Notes: generated by a model not told the origin, from the sequence alone. 64,000 bases of DNA from Bacteroidota bacterium (GCA_024279935.1 JAJRQZ010000033.1:1-64000); one strand, 5' to 3'. Shown: positions 34,931-44,937, counted from the first letter of the stretch. A program made the numbers and translations.

Positions 34931-37375
34931 TTATTCGATAACAACTTTTTGTGTGGTTGTTCCGGTAGCAGTTTTGATATTAACGAAATAAACTCCATTA
35001 GGCAAGCTTTCAGTTGACACCCTAAGTGTATTTACACCGACATTCCGGTTAAAAACAACTTGCCCGACAGTGTTAACTATAGTTACATTTGAAATTTCCC
35101 CATTTGATCCCACTTGAATATAATCGCTGGCAGGATTTGGATAAACGGAAATATATTGTTTTTCCCCGTTTTCGTTTATACCAACTGTAATATTGGCAAC
35201 AACGTTCTTAGTAACCCAATCATTTGTCAGATCATTGCTTCTGATCACTAAATTAGCTGTATAAACATCGCTTTCGAGACCAGTGGCATCAATAGTCATA
35301 GTTACATCAATTACTTCATCTTGAACCAAGGTTCCGTTTGTATAATCAGTTGACAACCAGGCAATAGAGCTAGTCCCTGTTAAGTTGGCGCGAATATTCC
35401 AGTTATACTGAAGTTCAGGATTATCAGAAAGATGCCCCCAACCCGGTCCGGCAGCCATCCAGTCGCCGTCAGGATTTACAGGACCCTCATCGCAACCGGG
35501 GGTAAATAAACCGCCAATCGAGGATAACCAATATCCTACCCAGATATCGCCACCTTCAATATAAACAGGGCTGTCAAGAGTAACCGTAACCCATGAGGCT
35601 GCTCCATTATCGGCAAATGTCTGCTCATGAAGCAAATCACCCGGGCCCGGAGTGTGTATAGATCCCATATCATAAACCTGAAGTTTATAATCGGTACCGG
35701 GGTCATTGATATAAACATCAACTGATGTAAGTTCCATGCCGATATATGGTTTCACGAGATCAGCCGGGAAACGCGCTGCTACCCTCCACTCATAATCGTC
35801 GGCTGAGCCAATAGCGCTAAAAGGATCGCCGTCGTAGTTTAAAGTAACCTCGTCGCGATCGGAAATACTATTGTTGGCTGTTGCAGGGCTAGGATCAGCG
35901 GATAAAACCGCGTTTAAATCTTTAGCAGCATGGACACCGGCCGGCTCCTGCGATAAAGATTTGTTTCCCAAGGAATAAACAGGTGTAATGTCATAGTCGA
36001 GGTCGTCAACGCCATCATTGCTCATGCTAAAAGTATCCTCGAAGGTTTCACCTGTTTCAATATTATAGAAAACAGGATCCGAATCCACGATAATTACCGG
36101 AGGAGTAGTTCCCTCGACAAGAACTATATATTCTACATCATCGAAATAATAATGGGCTGTTTCCCCTGTTGGGGCTCCTGCAAACAAATCGGCGCCCCCC
36201 AGTTGAAGTGTTCCCGGGTCGCCTTGTGCCTGAAGGCTAAACTGCCATTCCTGAATCAATACATCGTCGATATAAAACTCTGCCCAGTCGTTGTCAAGGT
36301 CAATAATGCTCTTCAATTGAATCCAAGTGTCGTGAGGATAAGTAAAGAATGATGAGTTATCACCGCCGGCATTCATATAACCATCGCCCGTGGCTCCAAA
36401 ATATGCTTCGTAAGCCCACTCGATACCGGGAGCCTCGAAGTGCTGTATATTGAAGTAGCCACCGAATCCTGTCTCTATCCAGTATTTTACGTTGATTTGA
36501 TATTTACCTGAAGTTTTATCCCCTAGTTTCAAAATAAGGTCTGTTGACCCGTTTACATCAACTGATTTCGTCGGGCTAGAAGCCTGATCATCAGAAATCA
36601 AGGCATCTTCGCTTCCGCCAGGCTCATTGCTCCAGGTAGTCCAGAAACCGCTGGTGTCCGTTAATGCAAGGTATTCGCCAACAGTATGCGACTCAAAGTC
36701 GTCCTGATACAAATAATCGTAACCTGATTTTACAACAACACCGTCAACACCTGCAAGATCACCGTCGTTGCCTACATATTGCCAAGCCAACTTGAATGGT
36801 GCACCGGCATAAGCATCGAGGTTTATTGTAACGAAATTCCATGCCCAATCGGCAGCGGGGTCAATAACATCGGCAGCATTCCAAAGTTCCGTCCAGGTAA
36901 CTCCGTCATCAGTTGAGATATGTAATTTCAGTGTGGCAGCAGTAATCCAGGGGCCGCTAACACCGGCATACCAGTCAACTTTTAATGGGGTTTCGCCGGC
37001 AGCGTCTATCGATGGCGTTATCAACCATTCGTCTTGGTCTTCACCTACCCAGGGAACCATTGCTGAAAACAAACTTGAAGGATCGATATCACTAAATGGA
37101 TTTGTTGTTGGATTTGTTTGTATCCAGTTGTTTCCATTTGGGTTGAAGTCAATAATTGTCCAATCCGTCGGAGGCCATGATGTGTCATCGTCGAATCCTT
37201 CGGTCAAAAGCATAGTGCGCGAAGCCATAACATCTTTTTGCGGGGTAACTTTGACCGTGTTTGAAGTTTTCAAGCCCAACTTTTGGGCTTTGGTCATAAG
37301 GTTCTGGGCATTAGCGAAACTAAATGTCAGCATAAATGCCAGAGCCAATGAAATTAAATACGTAAATTTTCTCAT
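34931..37375 (-). CDS. Large secreted protein with T9SS C-terminal sorting domain
   Basis: An 814-residue, acidic secreted protein. Signal peptide 1-23 (ends FSFANAQ). About 55-210: a choice-of-anchor J / MAM-like domain (TEGFDDDTSWPPTDWTIIDF; DEWLITPSIDA). About 224-418: a second jelly-roll domain (DDFESHTVGEYLALTDTSGF). Then Ig-like segments of the kind that carry 'N.G..DL.Y.I' patterns. About 740-814: the T9SS sorting domain (ISVYPNPASDYIQV; LPNGVYFVNIKTATGTTTQK). No catalytic motif is seen, so adhesion or matrix binding is likelier than hydrolysis. It would cross the outer membrane by T9SS and be surface-attached or released. Confidence 0.9.
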   Translation of the reverse strand: MRKFTYLISLALAFMLTFSFANAQNLMTKAQKLGLKTSNTVKVTPQKDVMASRTMLLTEGFDDDTSWPPTDWTIIDFNPNGNNWIQTNPTTNPFSDIDPSSLFSAMVPWVGEDQDEWLITPSIDAAGETPLKVDWYAGVSGPWITAATLKLHISTDDGVTWTELWNAADVIDPAADWAWNFVTINLDAYAGAPFKLAWQYVGNDGDLAGVDGVVVKSGYDYLYQDDFESHTVGEYLALTDTSGFWTTWSNEPGGSEDALISDDQASSPTKSVDVNGSTDLILKLGDKTSGKYQINVKYWIETGFGGYFNIQHFEAPGIEWAYEAYFGATGDGYMNAGGDNSSFFTYPHDTWIQLKSIIDLDNDWAEFYIDDVLIQEWQFSLQAQGDPGTLQLGGADLFAGAPTGETAHYYFDDVEYIVLVEGTTPPVIIVDSDPVFYNIETGETFEDTFSMSNDGVDDLDYDITPVYSLGNKSLSQEPAGVHAAKDLNAVLSADPSPATANNSISDRDEVTLNYDGDPFSAIGSADDYEWRVAARFPADLVKPYIGMELTSVDVYINDPGTDYKLQVYDMGSIHTPGPGDLLHEQTFADNGAASWVTVTLDSPVYIEGGDIWVGYWLSSIGGLFTPGCDEGPVNPDGDWMAAGPGWGHLSDNPELQYNWNIRANLTGTSSIAWLSTDYTNGTLVQDEVIDVTMTIDATGLESDVYTANLVIRSNDLTNDWVTKNVVANITVGINENGEKQYISVYPNPASDYIQVGSNGEISNVTIVNTVGQVVFNRNVGVNTLRVSTESLPNGVYFVNIKTATGTTTQKVVIE

Positions 37376-37588
37376 AATGATAAATATTAATTAGTAATTT
37401 TTGTTGCTAGCTAATTTAGAAAAAAGATTAACAACTGAAAGAAAAAGATGAAAATTAATTGTTAAGAAGCTTTTAACTAAAATATCCGTCAATATTTTAT
37501 CGTCCCCGATGAACTTACAGGCTTGAAAACCCGTAAAAGGTTTTTCGTGTCCGCTTCATGTAAACTTAATCTGATATTATTAATAATA

Positions 37589-37596
37589 TACCTTTG
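37589..37596 (+). promoter_or_regulatory. -7 promoter box of gap (TACCTTTG)
   Basis: TACCTTTGCA, 24 nt before the GAPDH ATG at 37621. The -33 element is weak. Confidence 0.6.
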
Positions 37597-37620
37597 CACT
37601 TTTTAAAACCAAAGTATCTG

Positions 37621-38634
37621 ATGTCGAAAATTAGAGTTGCCATAAATGGTTTCGGACGAATAGGAAGGGTAACGTTCCGGTGCATTGAGCTGAAAGGGAA
37701 CATGGAGGTTGTTGCCATAAACGACATAACCGACTCGGCTAATCTTGCACATCTGTTAAAATACGACTCCGTTCAAGGTCAGTTTAATGGCTTGGTGGAG
37801 CACAATGGCGATTATTTACTGGTCAACGGGAAGAAAGTGTTGGTCTTTCAGGAGGAAGACCCATCAAAACTGCCCTGGAAAAGCTTGGGAATTGATGTTG
37901 TCATAGAATCGACAGGAATGTTTGTGAGAAGGGACCAGGCCATTAAGCATATTGAAGGTTCCGGTGCCCGCAAAGTAATTATCTCAGCCCCTGCCAAAGG
38001 TGAGGCAGATGATGTCCAATATATTGTACTTGGCGTAAACAACCACCTTATAAACAAAAACGACCTGGTGATTTCAAATGCATCCTGCACGACAAACAAT
38101 GTAGCCCCTTTGATTAAGGTGCTGGATGAGAACTGGGGAATCGAAAAAGGGTTTATGACGACTGTCCACTCATATACCAAGGATCAGAATTTGGTTGACG
38201 GCCCGCATAAAGATTGGCGTCGCGGCAGGGCGGCGGCCTACTCAATAGTGCCTACCACGACCGGGGCCGCAAAAGCCTCGTCGAAAATATTCCCGCACCT
38301 TGCCAAAAACCTGGGTGGCGCGGGCATCAGGGTGCCTGTGCCCGACGGCAGCTTGACCGACCTAACATGCACATTGAAAAAATCGACCAGCGAAAAGGAG
38401 ATCAATCTGGCTTTCAGGAAAGCATCGGAAAATGAATTAAAAGGCATATTGCAATATACCGAGGACCCGATTGTTTCTTCCGACGTTATCGGCAATACGC
38501 ACTCGGCGGTTTTTGATGCTAATTTAACGGCTGTTCTTGGGGACAAGCAAAAACTAGTCAAGGTAGTTGCCTGGTACGACAACGAAATGGGATACTCGTC
38601 TCGTTTAGTGGAACTGATAGAGAAGTTCGTATAA
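37621..38634 (+). CDS. gap: Type I glyceraldehyde-3-phosphate dehydrogenase
   Basis: Glycolytic oxidation of glyceraldehyde-3-phosphate with NAD+. It has 337 residues from the ATG at 37621 (MSKIRVAINGFGRIGRVTFR); the frame extends 9 codons further upstream, but those overlap the promoter. NAD-binding NGFGRIG is at the start, and the catalytic Cys156 lies in SNASCTTNNVAP. WRRGRAAAYSIVPTTTGAAK and WYDNEMGYSSR are standard. The Asp in INDI after the second strand favours NAD over NADP. It converges on lpxH with a 14-bp gap. Confidence 0.98.
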   Translation: MSKIRVAINGFGRIGRVTFRCIELKGNMEVVAINDITDSANLAHLLKYDSVQGQFNGLVEHNGDYLLVNGKKVLVFQEEDPSKLPWKSLGIDVVIESTGMFVRRDQAIKHIEGSGARKVIISAPAKGEADDVQYIVLGVNNHLINKNDLVISNASCTTNNVAPLIKVLDENWGIEKGFMTTVHSYTKDQNLVDGPHKDWRRGRAAAYSIVPTTTGAAKASSKIFPHLAKNLGGAGIRVPVPDGSLTDLTCTLKKSTSEKEINLAFRKASENELKGILQYTEDPIVSSDVIGNTHSAVFDANLTAVLGDKQKLVKVVAWYDNEMGYSSRLVELIEKFV

Positions 38635-38648
38635 TAGTTTCTGTTAAA

Positions 38649-39419
38649 TCATTTTTTTCCCCAATATTCGAGGCGCATTTCCCCATGCTCGAAGACACCA
38701 TACGAAAAATGCCCCAACCAATCGCCCAGGATGATCATCTCACAGCTGTCGCCAATCCCCACCTGTACGGGAATATGCCTATGCCCGAAGATAAAGTAAT
38801 TTATTTCGGGATTTTGCTCAAGTTTCTTTTTTGAATAACGAAACAGCATTTCATCGCTGATTTCATATTCGATATCTTTTTTGCCTTCTTTGGCAATATT
38901 GGCCAACCTGCTTTTTCTGGAGAGGAACAAACCCATCCTAGCCCCGATATCAGGGTGCAACCATCTGAACAAAAACTGATTAGGCTTAAATTCAAAGACT
39001 TTCTTGAGGAGTTTATAGCCTTTATCGCCGGGCCCCAGGCCATCGCCGTGAGCCATAAAAAGTTTCTTGCCCGAATACTCGAAAACCTTTGGCCTTCGGT
39101 GGACGCTTATATTTAATTCCTCTTTGAGATAATTGAACGCCCAAACATCGTGGTTTCCCCTAAAAAGGTGCACAGCGATACCGCTATCCGTAATCTCGGC
39201 AAGTTTTCCTAAAATACGGGTATAACCTTTCGGCACGACATATTTATATTCAAACCAAAAATCGAAAACATCACCCATCAAGAAAATCCCGCTCGCATCC
39301 TGCTTGATTGTATCCAGCCAATCGACAAGCATTTTTTCCCTTTCCAGGCTGCTTTTTTTATCAGGTATCCCCAAATGAAAATCCGACGCAAAATATAGCT
39401 TAGTCCTCCTCACATCCAA
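38649..39419 (-). CDS. lpxH: UDP-2,3-diacylglucosamine diphosphatase (LpxH-like)
   Basis: Lipid A pathway enzyme that cleaves UDP-2,3-diacylglucosamine to lipid X. The 256-residue calcineurin-type metallophosphoesterase shows all five metal motifs: DFHLG (Asp13, His15), GDVFDFW (Asp50), GNHD (Asn89, His90), AHGD and GHRH. It ends with a short basic tail. LpxH proper usually has about 240 residues; Bacteroidota members such as this one are annotated as LpxH by similarity, so the specific substrate is a family inference. lpxK lies two genes upstream. Confidence 0.85.
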   Translation of the reverse strand: MDVRRTKLYFASDFHLGIPDKKSSLEREKMLVDWLDTIKQDASGIFLMGDVFDFWFEYKYVVPKGYTRILGKLAEITDSGIAVHLFRGNHDVWAFNYLKEELNISVHRRPKVFEYSGKKLFMAHGDGLGPGDKGYKLLKKVFEFKPNQFLFRWLHPDIGARMGLFLSRKSRLANIAKEGKKDIEYEISDEMLFRYSKKKLEQNPEINYFIFGHRHIPVQVGIGDSCEMIILGDWLGHFSYGVFEHGEMRLEYWGKK

Positions 39420-39430
39420 TTCCTTTCAGG

Positions 39431-39438
39431 CAAAAATA
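39431..39438 (-). promoter_or_regulatory. -7 promoter box of lpxH (TATTTTTG)
   Basis: Minus-strand TATTTTTGCC, 11 nt before the lpxH ATG, within the 25-bp gap after the phosphorylase gene. Confidence 0.55.
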
Positions 39439-39444
39439 GGGAAA

Positions 39445-40254
39445 TTATAATTCAACCAATAGCGACTTAATTATTTGTGTCATTTTAGGAGTGGCAATGG
39501 CAGCGGCATCAATTACCTGCTCATGTGTTATTTCCACCAATTTCCCTTCCACGCCCAGGTCGGTAATAACAGAAATCGCCAAAACCGGCAAATCCATGTG
39601 GCGGGCAACAATAACCTCCGGCACAGTTGACATACCGACGGCATCGGCGCCTATCGACCTCACATATTTATATTCTGCCAGCGTTTCATAAGTCGGGCCG
39701 CTAACCCCTGCATAAACACCGGTTTGGTATTTTATGCCATGTTTGTCCGCTATTTTTTTTGCTTTGTTCAACAGTTCGGTATTATAAGCATCGCTCATAT
39801 CAACAAAACGAGGCCCCATAGCGGCAATGTTAGTGCCTATCAATGGGTTTGGCATCAAGTTGATATGGTCGGTTATAAACATGATATCACTGACCTTAAA
39901 ACCAGGGTTTACACCTCCGCTTGCGTTTGAAACGATTAAAAAGTCGATGCCCAACTTCTTCAAGACCCTGACAGGGAAAGTTACTTCCTGCATTGAATAT
40001 CCCTCGTAGAAATGAAACCGCCCGCTCATGGCAACGATATTGACGCCGTTTAGCTTGCCGAAGATCAATCTCCCGTTATGGCCTTCAACAGTCGATACCG
40101 GAAAATCGGGAATGTCGGTATAAGAAATACTGGAGCTTTCTTCAATTTCATTTGCCAAATCCCCCAGGCCCGAGCCCAAGATTATTCCAACTTTAGGTTT
40201 GATATTAATTTTATTATTGATGTGACCCACTGTTGAGCTTAGTCTCTCTAACAT
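39445..40254 (-). CDS. Purine-nucleoside phosphorylase (trimeric type)
   Basis: Phosphorolysis of inosine and guanosine in purine salvage. Its 269 residues match the trimeric PNP/MTAP family: VGIILGSGLGDLANEI (phosphate-binding Gly-Ser), VEGHNGRLIFGKLNGVNIVA, MSGRFHFYEGYSMQEVTFPV, LIVSNASGGVNPGF and the base-binding region ADAVGMSTVPEVIVARHMDL. The 5' end overlaps the lpxK 3' end by 41 nt in another frame, consistent with translational coupling. Confidence 0.95.
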   Translation of the reverse strand: MLERLSSTVGHINNKINIKPKVGIILGSGLGDLANEIEESSSISYTDIPDFPVSTVEGHNGRLIFGKLNGVNIVAMSGRFHFYEGYSMQEVTFPVRVLKKLGIDFLIVSNASGGVNPGFKVSDIMFITDHINLMPNPLIGTNIAAMGPRFVDMSDAYNTELLNKAKKIADKHGIKYQTGVYAGVSGPTYETLAEYKYVRSIGADAVGMSTVPEVIVARHMDLPVLAISVITDLGVEGKLVEITHEQVIDAAAIATPKMTQIIKSLLVEL

Positions 40255-41293
40255 ATTTAACTATTTGATTATTAAATTCTTCACTGTCTTGCTTATGTAA
40301 AACCATTTTCATCGGAATATAAAAAACAGCCAGATTTTTCAGTTCGCTAAGATATGGGGAATTTATTAACCTCATAGCATCTTTTTCAGTGGTAACGATA
40401 ATTTTTTTTCGCGTAAAGAACGATTCGAATTTCTCCCTTATCCTTATCAGGTCCGACAACCTATAATTATGATGATCGGGGAAATCGACGGCAACTAGCT
40501 CATAGCATCTAAACCTTAGGTATTCTTGCAGCGGGTAAGGGTTCGCAATACCGGTAAACAGCAAAATAGTATTGATTTCCCTGGGGAAATTCCCCTTGTT
40601 AACACCCGGCATAGGAATGAAATTCCCGTATTTGATATAAGAAAAAAACAGTTTCTGATGAGGCAAGGGACTGATAAGGGCTTCAACGTTCCTTCTGGTT
40701 ATTGGCGACAGAACTTTATGTGTTTTGGTAACAATTATGATGTCTGCTCTTTTTGCCTCCGACTTGAGGTCGCGCAACATTCCCACTGGAAACAAATAGT
40801 CATTCTTGTATATTCTGTGGTAATCGGTCAATAATATGGAAATACCGGGCTTTACATAACGGTGTTGAAATGCATCGTCCATAATTATCACATCATGCTT
40901 CACTTTTTCCTCCATTAAGTTCCTGATTCCGTTTTTTCTGTTCGCATCAACAGCGACGACAACTTTTTCAGAAAACTTACGATAATATTGCATAGGCTCA
41001 TCACCGATGTCCTCATACTCGGAATATTGATCGGCTTTATTGTAACCTTTTGATTTCCTGCCATATCCCCTACTCAGGATGGCTACTTTGAATTCGTCCT
41101 TCAACAAACAGGTCAGTTGCTCCACATGTGGGGTTTTACCACTTCCCCCCATGGCAATATTGCCAACGCCTATGATCGGGATATCAAAGGATTCGGATTG
41201 CAGTATGCCAAAATCAAATAAGATATGCCGCATTTTTAAAATGCAAGCATAGATAATTGCCAACGGCAAAAAAATCACCCTATATGTTCTCAT
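40214..41293 (-). CDS. lpxK: Tetraacyldisaccharide 4'-kinase
   Basis: Phosphorylates the 4' position of the lipid A disaccharide at the inner membrane. It has 359 residues. An N-terminal hydrophobic segment (about 5-20) is followed by the P-loop GNIAMGGSGKT at 44-54, then the LpxK-type AILSRGYGRKSKGY and DDAFQHRYVKPGISILLTDY, which holds the Asp-Asp-Ala-(F/Y)-Gln-His motif. TEKDAMRL near the C-terminus is also typical. It overlaps the phosphorylase gene by 41 nt. Confidence 0.96.
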   Translation of the reverse strand: MRTYRVIFLPLAIIYACILKMRHILFDFGILQSESFDIPIIGVGNIAMGGSGKTPHVEQLTCLLKDEFKVAILSRGYGRKSKGYNKADQYSEYEDIGDEPMQYYRKFSEKVVVAVDANRKNGIRNLMEEKVKHDVIIMDDAFQHRYVKPGISILLTDYHRIYKNDYLFPVGMLRDLKSEAKRADIIIVTKTHKVLSPITRRNVEALISPLPHQKLFFSYIKYGNFIPMPGVNKGNFPREINTILLFTGIANPYPLQEYLRFRCYELVAVDFPDHHNYRLSDLIRIREKFESFFTRKKIIVTTEKDAMRLINSPYLSELKNLAVFYIPMKMVLHKQDSEEFNNQIVKYVRETKLNSGSHQ

Positions 41294-41338
41294 ACTCCAA
41301 ACCGATACGGCTATTATACATCAATGAAATCCCAGCAT

Positions 41339-41346
41339 CAAAAATA
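41339..41346 (-). promoter_or_regulatory. -7 promoter box of lpxK (TATTTTTG)
   Basis: Minus-strand TATTTTTG, 45 nt before the lpxK ATG. Confidence 0.45.
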
Positions 41347-41460
41347 AGAATTATTAGATAACTTCAAAGTAAAATATTTTAATTCGCAATTAATCGCACA
41401 CAAATATCCGGTTCATGTTTTTTTTATATATTGAGGTTTCAAAGAATAAATTATATATTG

Positions 41461-42555
41461 ATGATAATCAGCGAAATAATTAGTGTCCTAGAACAATATG
41501 CCCCTTTGCGTTTACAAGAATCCTACGATAATTCCGGTTTGCTCGTCGGCAACAATACTGATAATACAGACCGGGCCTTGATATGTTTGGACGTAACACC
41601 TGATGTGATCAGCGAGGCGATACGCACTAAAAGCAATTTAATAATTGCCCATCATCCCATAATTTTTAAAGGGCTTAAGAAAATCAATGGCAACAGCCTG
41701 GTAGAAAAAGTGATCCTAAAAGCCATAAAAAATGATATTTGTATTTATGCCATGCACACCAATTTGGACAACACTTTAAACGGTGTCAATTCAATCTTGG
41801 CATCAAAACTTGGAATCACCAATACTCGGATATTATCGCCTTCGGCGTCAAAATTAAATAAGCTGGTATGCTTTTGTCCCGATGAGCATGCAGAGAGGCT
41901 ACGGCAAGCGTTGTTCGACTCCGGTGCCGGACATATAGGCAACTACGACAACTGCAGTTATAACTTAAAGGGGGAAGGAAGCTTCAGGGCTTTGGAGAAC
42001 ACCAGCCCGTTCGTGGGCGAAAAGGGCAAAATACACTTCGAGGATGAAACAAGGGTCGAAACAATCGTCCCCGATTTTAAGTTGCCCTCGGTGATCAAAG
42101 CCATGATTCAGGCCCACCCCTACGAAGAAGTGGCTTATGATGTTTACCCCTTGGAAAACAAGTCATTGGTAAGCGGGGCAGGAATGATAGGCGAATTGGA
42201 AACAGAAACAAACATCGAAGATTTCCTGGCATTCGTCAAAAATGTTCTAGGCACAAAATATTTAAAGCATAACCGCTTAGTTGGGAGGCCCGTTAAAAAA
42301 GTGGCTATTTGCGGGGGGAGCGGAAGCTTTTTGATTGATGCGGCTGCACGGCAGAAAGCAGATGTTTACATTACCGGCGATATTAAATATCACGATTATT
42401 TTGAACATCAGGGTGATATGACAATAGTTGACGCCGGGCATTACGAAACGGAACAATTCACAAAAGAATTAATTCATACCATTTTAACCAAAAAATTTCC
42501 TAATTTTGCAGTCCGAATTTCAGAAACGGCAACAAATCCTGTTTCATTTCTGTAA
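41461..42555 (+). CDS. Nif3-like dinuclear metal centre protein
   Basis: A 364-residue Nif3 (YqfO/YbgI) family protein from the ATG at 41461. Metal ligands are visible: HHPIIFKGLKKI, HTNLDNTLNGVN, and the C-terminal GHYETEQFT. The middle (about 130-235, with HPYEEVAYDVYPLENKS) is the PII/CutA-like insert of the long YqfO form. The family has been suggested to act as a GTP cyclohydrolase-like enzyme or in iron handling, but function is not settled. It is directly followed by a zinc-ribbon coiled-coil gene, a pairing seen across many bacteria. Confidence 0.93.
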   Translation: MIISEIISVLEQYAPLRLQESYDNSGLLVGNNTDNTDRALICLDVTPDVISEAIRTKSNLIIAHHPIIFKGLKKINGNSLVEKVILKAIKNDICIYAMHTNLDNTLNGVNSILASKLGITNTRILSPSASKLNKLVCFCPDEHAERLRQALFDSGAGHIGNYDNCSYNLKGEGSFRALENTSPFVGEKGKIHFEDETRVETIVPDFKLPSVIKAMIQAHPYEEVAYDVYPLENKSLVSGAGMIGELETETNIEDFLAFVKNVLGTKYLKHNRLVGRPVKKVAICGGSGSFLIDAAARQKADVYITGDIKYHDYFEHQGDMTIVDAGHYETEQFTKELIHTILTKKFPNFAVRISETATNPVSFL

Positions 42556-42576
42556 CGTACCGATAACGAATTTAAT

Positions 42577-43344
42577 ATGACAAAAAGAAAAAATGCTGGC
42601 ATGGAAGAAAAAGAAGTAAATATTGAGAAGAAATTACTTGCCCTTTACGGTTTGCAGCAAATTGACACCCAGGTTGATAAAATTAAAATAATAAGGGGTG
42701 AACTTCCTTTGGAGGTAGAGGATCTAGAAGATGAGATCGCAGGACTTGAAACCCGTACCGAGAAATTCTCGAAAGAGATCGCTGAATTCGAAAAGGTTAT
42801 TAGCGACAAGCGTGCCTCCATCAAGGAGAGCGAATCGTTAATGAGCAAATATAAGGAACAACAAATGAACGTTAGAAATAACCGCGAATATGATTCCTTA
42901 TCTAAAGAATTGGAATTTCAGGAATTGGAGATCCAGCTTTCTGAAAAGAAAATCAAGGAGGCCGAGTTTAGGATAGAGAAGCTTAACGAGGACATAAAAA
43001 TTGCCAACGAGCAATTGGATATGCGCAAAGAAGACCTTGATGCCAAGAAGAACGAATTAACTGAAATAGTTACCGAAACCGAGAAAGAGGAACAAGAGCT
43101 CCGCGACGAGTCGAAGATGCACGAACAACATATCGAAGAAAGGCTTCTCTCGGCCTACAAGCGAATCCGCCAGAACGCAAGAAACGGCCTGGCAGTAGTT
43201 CATATCGAACGCGATGCCTGTGGAGGCTGTTTCAACAAAATCCCACCGCAACACCAACTCGACATACGCATGCACAAAAAAATTATTGTTTGTGAATATT
43301 GCGGCCGTATCCTTATCGACAAACACGATACCGGGGAAGAATAA
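42577..43344 (+). CDS. Zinc-ribbon coiled-coil protein (DUF164 / CT398-like)
   Basis: A 255-residue protein. A long coiled coil (about residues 15-205, heptad-rich Glu/Lys/Leu) ends in a C-terminal zinc ribbon with two CxxC pairs (ACGGCFN and VCEYCGR). This is the C4-type zinc-ribbon family of Chlamydia CT398 (CdsZ) and relatives, thought to act in protein interactions. It lies 21 nt after the Nif3-like gene and is followed by a good terminator, so the two form an operon. The first ATG (42577) is used; the ATG eight codons later is possible. Confidence 0.9.
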   Translation: MTKRKNAGMEEKEVNIEKKLLALYGLQQIDTQVDKIKIIRGELPLEVEDLEDEIAGLETRTEKFSKEIAEFEKVISDKRASIKESESLMSKYKEQQMNVRNNREYDSLSKELEFQELEIQLSEKKIKEAEFRIEKLNEDIKIANEQLDMRKEDLDAKKNELTEIVTETEKEEQELRDESKMHEQHIEERLLSAYKRIRQNARNGLAVVHIERDACGGCFNKIPPQHQLDIRMHKKIIVCEYCGRILIDKHDTGEE

Positions 43345-43366
43345 GATAATTATCTTAAAGATTAAG

Positions 43367-43400
43367 AAAGGGATTGGTAGTTATGTCAGTCCCTTTTTTT
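43367..43400 (+). terminator. Rho-independent terminator after the Nif3/zinc-ribbon operon
   Basis: AAAGGGATTG pairs with CAGTCCCTTT (10 bp with one G-T pair) around a 10-nt loop, followed by a run of seven T. It starts 22 bp after the stop codon. Confidence 0.85.
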
Positions 43401-43428
43401 ATTTTTACAACTTCTAAAGTCTTTTCTG

Positions 43429-44925
43429 ATGAAACAGTTTTTTATTATTCTTTTGCTCACGGTATCGTTCAGCTTAGCGAACGCACAAACTTTAGTAACC
43501 GAAAACAGTAGGCAATCGCATAAAAACATCTTGGAGCTTAATTTTGAAAAAGCTGTTTTTTATATCGAAAAGGAAAAAAACCAGAACCCTGAGAATGTTT
43601 ACGTATATTATCTTGAAAGCTATATCGACTTTTTAAAGGTTTTTATCTCAGAAGACAAAACGCTTTTTGATCTCAGCGAGGGCCAAAAAGACATTGCAAT
43701 CGAAGAAATCAGCAAACTGCCCGAAACTTCTCCGTATCGCAATTACCTGATTGCAAATATCAATCTTCAATGGGCTTTTGCCCGAATAAAATTCGGTGAG
43801 TATTTCACCGCTTCAATCGAAATAAACCGGGCATACCGATTGATCGAAAAAAACATAGAATCCTTTCCCGGTTTTTACCCCAACAAGATAAGCCATGCAG
43901 TATTAAAAATCATCGTAGGCCTTGTTCCTGAAAAATACACTTGGGTACTCGACCTAATTTCAATGCAAGGAAGCGTTGAGGACGGCACGGCCGAACTATA
44001 TGAAGTGCTCGGGAAAACCGAGGCTGATCCGAGTTATTCATACCTCAATGGTGAATGCTTGTTTTACCTCGGCTTTGTTGAGCTGAATATTAATCCCGAC
44101 AAGACGTATTCCTTAAAGCTATTGGACAAGCTGCTTCCGCTGAGCGATAGCAGCCTGCTATTCAATTATATGTGCATCAATATCTTGACTAAATCCGGCA
44201 AAAGCGCTCAAGCAGAAATGCAATTCAGGAAACTTGACGAGCCATCTTCTTTTTATCCTTTTTATTTTCTCGACTATTTGCGGGCGGATTATTATTTGAA
44301 AAGACTGCAGACCGACAGTGCCAAAAAATATTATGCGCGTTTCCTGAAAAACTTTAAGGGGAGAAACTATATAAAGGATGCCTGGCGGAAAACAGCATGG
44401 GCTTTTTTAATGGAAGGCAAACCTGATGAGTACCTGCAGCTGATGTCTGCGGTCGGGAATTCCGGATATGCCGACATCGGGATAGACAAGGATGCCCGAC
44501 TGGAATACGACAAAGGCAAGGTCCCCAATATTTCGCTCATAAAAGCAAGACTGCTATTCGACGGTTTTTTCTATGTTTTAGCCGATTCCGTCCTAAACGC
44601 TGTCAACCGCTACCAGCTTAACTTCGAGCAATTGATGGAAAAAGACTATCGCCACGGCAGAATAAAACATGAGTCGATGGATTACGAAAATGCCAAGAAA
44701 TATTATAAAAGGGTCATAGTGGGCTCCGATCTTACTACCGAATATTTCCCGGCAAACTCAGCCCTCCAGCTTGCTGAGATATACGAGCTACAGGACAGTT
44801 TGGCTTTATCGCGCCTATATTATAAGAAATGTCTGGAAATGAACTTCGACCAGTTTGAGAACAGCATTAAATCGAAAGCAAAGGAAGGAATCAGAAGAGT
44901 TGACAGAAAAGAACAAAACAAATAA
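43429..44925 (+). CDS. Exported TPR-like protein
   Basis: A 498-residue exported protein. Signal peptide MKQFFIILLLTVSFSLANAQ. The remainder is almost wholly helical with tetratricopeptide-like pairs, e.g. LELNFEKAVFYIEKEKNQNP, AKKYYARFLKNFKGRNYIKD and ALQLAEIYELQDSLALSRLY near the end. No enzymatic motif. Such proteins in Bacteroidota are periplasmic scaffolds or parts of envelope complexes. It has its own unit after the terminator and converges on the OmpP1-like gene, with 12 bp between stop codons. Specific role unknown. Confidence 0.75.
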   Translation: MKQFFIILLLTVSFSLANAQTLVTENSRQSHKNILELNFEKAVFYIEKEKNQNPENVYVYYLESYIDFLKVFISEDKTLFDLSEGQKDIAIEEISKLPETSPYRNYLIANINLQWAFARIKFGEYFTASIEINRAYRLIEKNIESFPGFYPNKISHAVLKIIVGLVPEKYTWVLDLISMQGSVEDGTAELYEVLGKTEADPSYSYLNGECLFYLGFVELNINPDKTYSLKLLDKLLPLSDSSLLFNYMCINILTKSGKSAQAEMQFRKLDEPSSFYPFYFLDYLRADYYLKRLQTDSAKKYYARFLKNFKGRNYIKDAWRKTAWAFLMEGKPDEYLQLMSAVGNSGYADIGIDKDARLEYDKGKVPNISLIKARLLFDGFFYVLADSVLNAVNRYQLNFEQLMEKDYRHGRIKHESMDYENAKKYYKRVIVGSDLTTEYFPANSALQLAEIYELQDSLALSRLYYKKCLEMNFDQFENSIKSKAKEGIRRVDRKEQNK

Positions 44926-44937
44926 ATCCTTTTCACA